This document shows, piece after piece, positions 58,874-64,000 of a stretch of 64,000 bases of DNA; within the stretch, counting starts at the first letter, position 1, and each line of letters starts with the position of its first letter. The translations under genes were made by a program, and so were the position numbers. Source of the stretch: Lichenihabitans psoromatis (lineage in GTDB: Bacteria; Pseudomonadota; Alphaproteobacteria; Rhizobiales; Beijerinckiaceae); contig NZ_CP036515.1 in the NCBI RefSeq assembly GCF_004323635.1, positions 744,001 to 808,000 of the forward strand, in the 5' to 3' direction. The notes beneath the pieces are model-generated. The model was not told where the DNA came from, did not search any database, and saw nothing but the letters and a program-made list of their open reading frames with translations.

Positions 58874-60340
58874 TCAGTTGATCTCGTACCAGCTGCGACC
58901 ATCCCGCTCGGTCAGCGCGATCGCTGCGGAGGGTCCCCAGGTGCCGGCCGTATAGGGCTTCGGCGCCTCGTTCGAGGCTGTCCAGGCCTCGATGATCGGA
59001 TCGACCCAAGACCATGCGGCCTCGACCTCGTCGCGGCGCATGAACAGCGTCTGATTGCCACGCACAACATCGAGGATCAGTCGCTCGTAGGCATCCGGAT
59101 TACGCGCGCCGAACGATTGCTTAAAGCTCATGTCGAGCGGCACGTGCCGAAGCCGCATGCCGCCCGGGCCCGGATCCTTGATCATAATCCACAATTTGAC
59201 GCCCTCGTCCGGCTGCAGGCGGATCACCAGCTTGTTCGGCTCCGGCGAGACACCCTCGAACACCGAATGCGGCACCGCCCGGAAATTGATCACGATCTCG
59301 GACAAGCGTGAGGGGAGACGCTTGCCGGTCCGCAGATAGAACGGCACGCCGGCCCAACGCCAATTGGCGATTTCGGCGCGGATCGCCACGAATGTCTCGG
59401 TGTTGCTGGCTTCTCCGAGTTCGTCGGCATAGCCCGGCACAGCCCCGCCGGCGGACGCACCGGCGCGATACTGCCCCCGCACCGTCATCTGCGCCGCGTT
59501 GGATGCGTCGATCCGCTTCAGGCTCTTCAGAACCTTCAGCTTTTCGTCGCGCACGGCATCGGCCGCGATCGAGGTCGGCGGCTCCATGGCGACGAGGCAC
59601 AGCAGCTGCAGCATATGGTTCTGCACCATATCGCGCATGGCGCCCGCCGTGTCGTAATAGCCGGCGCGGCCTTCGACGCCGAGCTCTTCGGCAACCGTGA
59701 TCTCGACGTGATCGATATGGGCCGAGGTCCACAGCGGCTCGAACAAGGCGTTGGCGAAGCGTAGCGCCATCAGATTCTGCACCGTCTCTTTTCCGAGATA
59801 GTGGTCGATGCGGTAGATCGCCTGTTCGGGGAAGACGCGACCGACGGATTCGTTGACGCTGTGGGCCGAAGCCAAATTCTTGCCGATCGGCTTTTCCAAA
59901 ACCACGCGGGTGTTCTTATCGACCATGCCCTGCTGGCCGAGCCGGTCCGAAATCGGGCCGAACAAATCCGGCGTGGTGGCGAGGTAGAGCACCTTGATGT
60001 GGTTGGGCCGCTCTTCGAGCAGCGCTTTCAGATCGGGCCAGCCGGCGTCGGAGGTCGCATCCGCCGCCACATAGACGAGGCGTTCGACGAAACGCTCGAG
60101 CGAGTCGTCCTTCAGCTCGTCGGCTTGCACGTGGCTGTTGACCGCCTCGCGCGCCATGTCGCGGAACTCGGCGTCGGACATCTCACGGCGCGACACGCCG
60201 ATGATCCGGGCGTCGGCGGGAATTTGCCCCGCGAGGTCGCGATGCATGAGCGCCGGCAGGATCTTTCGGCGCGACAGATCACCCGTGGCGCCGAAGACCA
60301 CGAGCGTGAACGGCTCGACGGGAATTACACGGCTCGTCAT
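58874..60340 (-). CDS. zwf: Glucose-6-phosphate 1-dehydrogenase
   Basis: 488 residues, usual length. First enzyme of the oxidative pentose-phosphate/Entner-Doudoroff route, making NADPH. NADP site 'LVVFGATGDLSRRKILPAL' (about 13-31), active-site 'YRIDHYLGKETVQNLMALRF' (about 176-195, catalytic His in RIDHYLGK) and 'VVLEKPIGKNLASA'. ATG 60340 follows GAGGTG with good spacing; an upstream frame extension to 60424 has no support. Stands alone next to the tRNA and is divergent from the DUF3597 gene. Confidence 0.96.
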   Translation of the reverse strand: MTSRVIPVEPFTLVVFGATGDLSRRKILPALMHRDLAGQIPADARIIGVSRREMSDAEFRDMAREAVNSHVQADELKDDSLERFVERLVYVAADATSDAGWPDLKALLEERPNHIKVLYLATTPDLFGPISDRLGQQGMVDKNTRVVLEKPIGKNLASAHSVNESVGRVFPEQAIYRIDHYLGKETVQNLMALRFANALFEPLWTSAHIDHVEITVAEELGVEGRAGYYDTAGAMRDMVQNHMLQLLCLVAMEPPTSIAADAVRDEKLKVLKSLKRIDASNAAQMTVRGQYRAGASAGGAVPGYADELGEASNTETFVAIRAEIANWRWAGVPFYLRTGKRLPSRLSEIVINFRAVPHSVFEGVSPEPNKLVIRLQPDEGVKLWIMIKDPGPGGMRLRHVPLDMSFKQSFGARNPDAYERLILDVVRGNQTLFMRRDEVEAAWSWVDPIIEAWTASNEAPKPYTAGTWGPSAAIALTERDGRSWYEIN

Positions 60341-60593
60341 TGGATATGCACCTCTTTGGTCCAAAACGCCTCGATGGAGGATCACACCGTTTCGGCTTGA
60401 AACCGATCCATCTGTCATGCGCAAGCCGCATCAGCCCTCGACCTTTGCGATCAATCTATACCGCGGCGCAGCACAGCGCGACAGTCTTCTGCGCTCCCCT
60501 GTCTCAGCCTCGGGCTCCAGCTTGGTCGTGACCTTTTCGCGTTTGCGCGCGTTGGCAGAGGCTCGCGTGAGCGTAAGAGAGAGAGGCCATCCA

Positions 60594-61091
60594 ATGAGTA
60601 TCTTCGGGACCATCATGTCGAAGATCTTCCACCACGACGCAGCGGCCGCTACGCCGACGCCGGGTGGATCGACCGCCAGCCCGCAGCCGAGCGCCGGCGC
60701 CGCCATGGACAATGCCGGCCGTCCCAGTACACCGGTGACATCGACATCGGTTGGTGGCGCCCCGACCCAGGTCGCCCAGAACGACAATCCGACCTCGACC
60801 GGCGCTTCGGCCTCCACCACAGGCGCGACACAGACCGTCGACGTCGCACGGGTGCTCGATGGGCTTGCGGCGAAGAACAGCCAGAAGCTCGACTGGAAAC
60901 ATTCGATCGTCGACATGATGAAGCTGCTCGATCTCGACAGCAGCCTCACAGCGCGGCAGGAGCTCGCCAAGGAGCTGAACTACACCGGCGACATGCACGA
61001 TTCAGCCAGCATGAATGTCTGGCTCCATCAACAGGTCATGCAAAAGCTTGCGGCCAACGGCGGCAAGGTTCCGGATGATTTGAAGGCCTAA
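60594..61091 (+). CDS. DUF3597 domain protein
   Basis: 165 residues. The N-terminus 'SIFGTIMSKIFHHDAAA' and the C-terminal alpha-helical domain 'VDVARVLDGLAAKNSQKLDW' then 'HSIVDMMKLLDLDSS', 'LAKELNYTGDMHDSASMN' are diagnostic for DUF3597. The middle (about 18-80) is an Ala/Pro/Thr/Ser-rich linker. No signal peptide. The domain resembles peptidoglycan/LysM-associated helical modules in some proteins; function is unassigned. GAGAGAG lies near the ATG. Confidence 0.85.
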   Translation: MSIFGTIMSKIFHHDAAAATPTPGGSTASPQPSAGAAMDNAGRPSTPVTSTSVGGAPTQVAQNDNPTSTGASASTTGATQTVDVARVLDGLAAKNSQKLDWKHSIVDMMKLLDLDSSLTARQELAKELNYTGDMHDSASMNVWLHQQVMQKLAANGGKVPDDLKA

Positions 61092-61139
61092 ACGAGGTCG
61101 ATGGAGTATCGGGCCAAAGCGGGCCCGTTCTCACTAACG

Positions 61140-62522
61140 TTACGATAGGCGGCACGCGTCGAAGACGGGCGTGATCGTGCCGCCCCAATCGCGGTTGAAC
61201 AGATCAAGCAGATCGTCCGCACGTGTTCGACCGCGATCGACGATGTGGTGCAGCGGAGCCAGAAAGGTCGTCTCGTCTCGGCCCTGCGGATCGATCCGAG
61301 CCCGTCGCGCCAAACCGCCGTGAGCGAGGCCAACTACGTCGCGTGCGATATCGAGCACCGACCGGCCCGCCACCGTGGCACCCAGCGCCAACCGCGGCAC
61401 ATCATCCCGAAGCATCTGCCGATCGGACGCGGTCCAGCCCTTCACGATTTCCCAAGCGCCATCAAGCGCGAGATCGTCGTAGAGCAGCCCGACGAACAAT
61501 GCCGGCAAGGCCGCCACCATGTCGGACGCGCCCATATCGGCGCCGCGCATCTCGAGGTAACGCTTCAGGCGCACCTCGGGGAAGATGGTCGACAGGTGAT
61601 TGGCCCAATCCGACATGGTGGCGGTTTCGCCCGGCATTTGAGCGAGCCGACCCGCCAAAAGATCGCGGAAGCTTCCGCCGGCGACATCGAAATAGCGATC
61701 GCCGCGCTTGACGAAATACATCGGAACGTCGAGCGCATAATCGACGTAGCGCTCGAACCCCATCCCCGGCTCGAACGCAAAAGCCATCATGCCGGATCGT
61801 GCCGTGTCGGTATCGCGCCAGATCTCCGAACGGGCGCTCAGCAGGCCGTTCGGCCGTCCTTCGGTAAACGGTGAGTTGGCGAAGAGAGCGGTGGCGATTG
61901 GCTGCAAGGCAAGCGACACCCGAAGCTTCTTGACCATGTCGGCCTCGCTCGAGAAATCGAGATTGGCCTGAACCGTGCAGGTGCGGAACATCATATCGAG
62001 GCCGCGTGTACCGACTTTCGGCATGTAATTGGCCATGATGCGATACCGCCCTTTAGGCATCACGGGCGTCTGCGCAAGCGACCAGAGCGGCGACATGCCG
62101 AGACCCGCAAAGGCGATATCATGGTCGGAGCCGATCCGATTGGCCTCGGCGAGATGATCGCGAAGCTCGGCGACGGTCTCATGGATCGTCTCGAGGGGAG
62201 CACCCGAAAGTTCAAACTGGCCGCCCGGCTCCAGCGAAATGGCGCCGCCGCCGACCGGGTCGTGTAGGCCGATGATCTCGTCCCCCTCGCGGATCGGTTG
62301 CCAGACGCCCCCCGCCGCCATGCCATCGAGAATCGCCTTGATGCCACCCTGCCCCGAGCGGCCGAGATAGGGAACCGGAGCGTGGTCAGCGCGGTAGAAG
62401 CCGAATTTCTCGTGTTCGGTACCGACACGAAACTGATCGGCGGGTTTGTTGCCCTGCTCGAACCACGCCACCAAGGCATCTCGCGTGTCCAACGGAGCCG
62501 AGTCGGTAACATCACGCGCCAT
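61140..62522 (-). CDS. gshA: Glutamate-cysteine ligase (GCS2/plant-type)
   Basis: 460 residues, the normal size of the alphaproteobacterial/plant-type enzyme, which makes gamma-glutamylcysteine, the first step to glutathione. 'FRVGTEHEKFGFYRADHAPV' (about 32-51), 'GGQFELSGAPLETIHE' (about 118-133) and 'MANYMPKVGTRGLDMMFRTC' (about 163-182) are diagnostic. Ends 48 bases from the convergent DUF3597 gene. Confidence 0.94.
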   Translation of the reverse strand: MARDVTDSAPLDTRDALVAWFEQGNKPADQFRVGTEHEKFGFYRADHAPVPYLGRSGQGGIKAILDGMAAGGVWQPIREGDEIIGLHDPVGGGAISLEPGGQFELSGAPLETIHETVAELRDHLAEANRIGSDHDIAFAGLGMSPLWSLAQTPVMPKGRYRIMANYMPKVGTRGLDMMFRTCTVQANLDFSSEADMVKKLRVSLALQPIATALFANSPFTEGRPNGLLSARSEIWRDTDTARSGMMAFAFEPGMGFERYVDYALDVPMYFVKRGDRYFDVAGGSFRDLLAGRLAQMPGETATMSDWANHLSTIFPEVRLKRYLEMRGADMGASDMVAALPALFVGLLYDDLALDGAWEIVKGWTASDRQMLRDDVPRLALGATVAGRSVLDIARDVVGLAHGGLARRARIDPQGRDETTFLAPLHHIVDRGRTRADDLLDLFNRDWGGTITPVFDACRLS

Positions 62523-62751
62523 GCTTTGACCTGCATCTCACAAAGCGGTCATGGCGAACCGTGACCGACACACGGCGTCGCGCCGAATTTGAAACTAGAT
62601 AGGCGGCGTAACCGCAACAGGCAATAAAGCCGCTTAGGCGAATTCATGTACCGTTCATCTGGCGAGCAACAAATTGTGGGGCGGACATAAGCCGCATTGG
62701 GCTGCAGTGGGTCCGGTACGTCTCGGAAGGCAGCCTCTTAGGGAGAAAAAC

Positions 62752-62973
62752 ATGACTTCGTTCAAGAAGACCATTGTTCTGGCTTGCGCCGCCTCGGTGC
62801 TCAGCTTCGGCGTCGCGATGGCGCAGACCGACCCCGCCGCTGCTCCGGCGGCACCGGCCGCAGGCGCAACCGCAGCCCCCGACGCCGCCGGTGGCGACGC
62901 GATGGCTCCCAAGAAGACCATGATGAAAAAGCACATGGCCAAAAAGCACATGAAGAAGAAGACCGCGATGTAA
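62752..62973 (+). CDS. Small secreted protein with Ala/Pro-rich middle and cationic tail
   Basis: 73 residues. Signal peptide 'KKTIVLACAASVLSFGVAMA' (cleavage about 25), then an Ala/Pro/Gly/Asp-rich segment and a tail repeating 'KKTMMKKHMAKKHMKKK'. The mature protein is tiny and Lys/Met/His-rich, a possible metal-binding or nucleic-acid/surface-binding tail. GGGAGAAAAAC precedes the ATG. A strong terminator follows at 62998. Function unknown. Confidence 0.7.
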   Translation: MTSFKKTIVLACAASVLSFGVAMAQTDPAAAPAAPAAGATAAPDAAGGDAMAPKKTMMKKHMAKKHMKKKTAM

Positions 62974-62997
62974 GCATCGCGTCTCGCGATGAGTTCG

Positions 62998-63027
62998 ACC
63001 CGGTCCGCCTCGCGGGCCGGGTTTTTT
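62998..63027 (+). terminator. Rho-independent terminator of the small secreted-protein gene
   Basis: ACCCGGTCCGC (62998-63008), loop CTC, GCGGGCCGGGT (63012-63022) followed by six T (63022-63027). One T-G pair in an 11-bp stem. It lies 25 bases after the stop. Confidence 0.88.
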
Positions 63028-63127
63028 GTTGCCCGCACGCCCGCACGCCGCGACGCAAAAGGGTTAACCCATCATTAGCATTTGGTTCTCGACCGCAATC
63101 GATCAATCAAAATGATCTCTGCTCGGA

Positions 63128-64000
63128 TCATTCTGCCGCCATGGCGATCCGGTCCGCGAGGCTCGCGCCGGAGATATTGTCGAGACTTGTAATGATGTGG
63201 CCCGCCAGAGCATCGGCGAGCAGCGAGGGTTCGGCCTTGTTGCGCAGAAGCGCGATCTTGCAAGACGGGAGCGAGGGGAAATCGTCGGACGAGCCGAGCA
63301 CTCGCATCCCCGGACGGACGGCGCTCTCGGGCAAGACCGACACGGCGAGGCCGGCCAGCACGGCAGCGCCCACGGCCGTCGAATTCCAGCTCGAGTAAAG
63401 GACGCGGAAGGGGCGCCCGATTCCCTCCAGCGCGACTGTCGCGGCATGCCGCCATGTGCAGAAGGAGCGACCGAGCGCCAGCGGCAGCGGGCTGATCTCG
63501 TGGATGTCGTGCCGGTTCGACGTGACCCAGAGAAGCCTTTCCCGCCGGATAATCGAGGCCGGACCTCGGTTTTCGGTGTGGGTGATGATCGCGAGGTCGA
63601 GATCGGAAGCGGAGATCCGTTCGACCAGCATCGGGGTCGGCTCACACATGACCGTGACCTCGACACGCGGATTGGATTGCGAGAAACGCGCCATGATTTC
63701 GGGGAGATAGCGATCGGCATAATCGTCGGGAACGCCGAGGCGCACGCGGCCGGCTAGCTCTGCATCGGCGAAACTGGCCAGGGCCTCGAGGTTGAGCCGA
63801 ACGATGCGACGCGCATAGTCGAGCATCCGCTCGCCTTCCTCGGTCAACTTCGAGCCGCGCCCATCGCGCTCGAAGATCGGCTTGCCGAGGCGTTCCTCCA
63901 GCTTCTTCATCTGCATCGAGACGGCCGACTGCGTTTTATGAACGGTCTCGGCCGCGCGGGTGAACGAGCCCGAATCGGCGATTGCGATGAAGGTCTTCAG
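63128..64000 (-). CDS. LysR family transcriptional regulator, 5' partial
   Basis: 290 residues are visible; the first few codons are beyond the window end. The winged helix reads 'LKTFIAIADSGSFTRAAETV' then 'HKTQSAVSMQMKKLEERLGK' from base 64000 downward, and 'RDGRGSKLTEEGERMLDYA' completes the DNA-binding domain. The effector domain is of the LysR-substrate type. I begin at 64000 because the frame is open across the edge; an internal ATG at 63916 would remove most of the helix-turn-helix. Target unknown. Confidence 0.9.
   Translation of the reverse strand: MKTFIAIADSGSFTRAAETVHKTQSAVSMQMKKLEERLGKPIFERDGRGSKLTEEGERMLDYARRIVRLNLEALASFADAELAGRVRLGVPDDYADRYLPEIMARFSQSNPRVEVTVMCEPTPMLVERISASDLDLAIITHTENRGPASIIRRERLLWVTSNRHDIHEISPLPLALGRSFCTWRHAATVALEGIGRPFRVLYSSWNSTAVGAAVLAGLAVSVLPESAVRPGMRVLGSSDDFPSLPSCKIALLRNKAEPSLLADALAGHIITSLDNISGASLADRIAMAAE

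Noticed and set aside
1..64000. CRISPR array, prophage or insertion sequence
   Set aside because: No regularly spaced repeats, cas-like genes, phage structural genes or transposase-like proteins were seen anywhere in the window.

Overview
The window is GC-rich chromosomal DNA from an alphaproteobacterium, most likely of the Hyphomicrobiales (Beijerinckiaceae/Methylobacteriaceae-like). This placement is an inference from codon use, ExoF/ExoY-type polysaccharide genes, ALDH+DUF779 and Tm-1-like/PEP-hydrolase pairs; no rRNA or marker gene is present. I see no phage, transposase, integrase or CRISPR array. One tRNA gene (Ala, anticodon CGC) is present.

Layout. (1) 1-7702: a peptide-import operon (substrate-binding protein cut by the window edge, two permeases, two ATPases) with an M32 carboxypeptidase and an isoaspartyl peptidase/asparaginase. 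(2) 7707-13616: a LacI-type repressor diverging from a sugar ABC transporter (binding protein, double ATPase, two permeases). A perfect inverted repeat overlaps the transporter's probable promoter. (3) 13856-23653: first part of an exopolysaccharide (EPS) locus: Wzz-like chain-length protein, glycosyltransferases, GNAT-like protein, Wzx flippase, DUF6492 protein, Wzy polymerase and polysaccharide deacetylase. (4) 23752-28141: a tightly packed five-gene sugar-catabolic operon on the minus strand (Gfo/Idh dehydrogenase, TIM-barrel isomerase, alpha/beta hydrolase, pentulose-phosphate-epimerase-like protein, ROK kinase). It splits the EPS genes in two. (5) 28332-31502: small proteins and an acetaldehyde-type dehydrogenase with DUF779. 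(6) 31695-53668: second part of the EPS locus: orphan LuxR-type regulator, WecG-like transferase, UDP-xylose synthase, two paralogous parallel beta-helix proteins around an ExoF-like export protein, exostosin-like transferase, CelD-like GNAT, Wzz fused to a degenerate tyrosine-kinase domain, second Wzy and Wzx, GDP-mannose 3,5-epimerase, priming sugar transferase, UDP-glucose dehydrogenase and an FAD oxidoreductase. (7) 53766-64000: DUF1835 protein, MarR-GNAT fusion, Tm-1-like/PEP-hydrolase/SRPBCC operon, tRNA-Ala, zwf, DUF3597 protein, glutamate-cysteine ligase, a small cationic secreted protein and a LysR regulator running off the end.

How it works together. The EPS genes describe a Wzx/Wzy pathway with a full nucleotide-sugar supply: UDP-Glc to UDP-GlcA (UGDH) to UDP-Xyl (UXS), and GDP-Man to GDP-L-Gal/L-Gul (GME). 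The priming transferase starts the lipid-linked unit, glycosyl- and acyltransferases build and decorate it, and Wzx, Wzy, Wzz and ExoF export it. The beta-helix pair and the deacetylase are candidates for modifying or cutting the product. Duplicate Wzx, Wzy and Wzz proteins suggest two polymers or two assembly lines. The most promising undescribed parts are the beta-helix pair, the FAD oxidoreductase closing the EPS cluster, the Tm-1/PEP-hydrolase/SRPBCC trio and the sugar operon placed inside the EPS genes.
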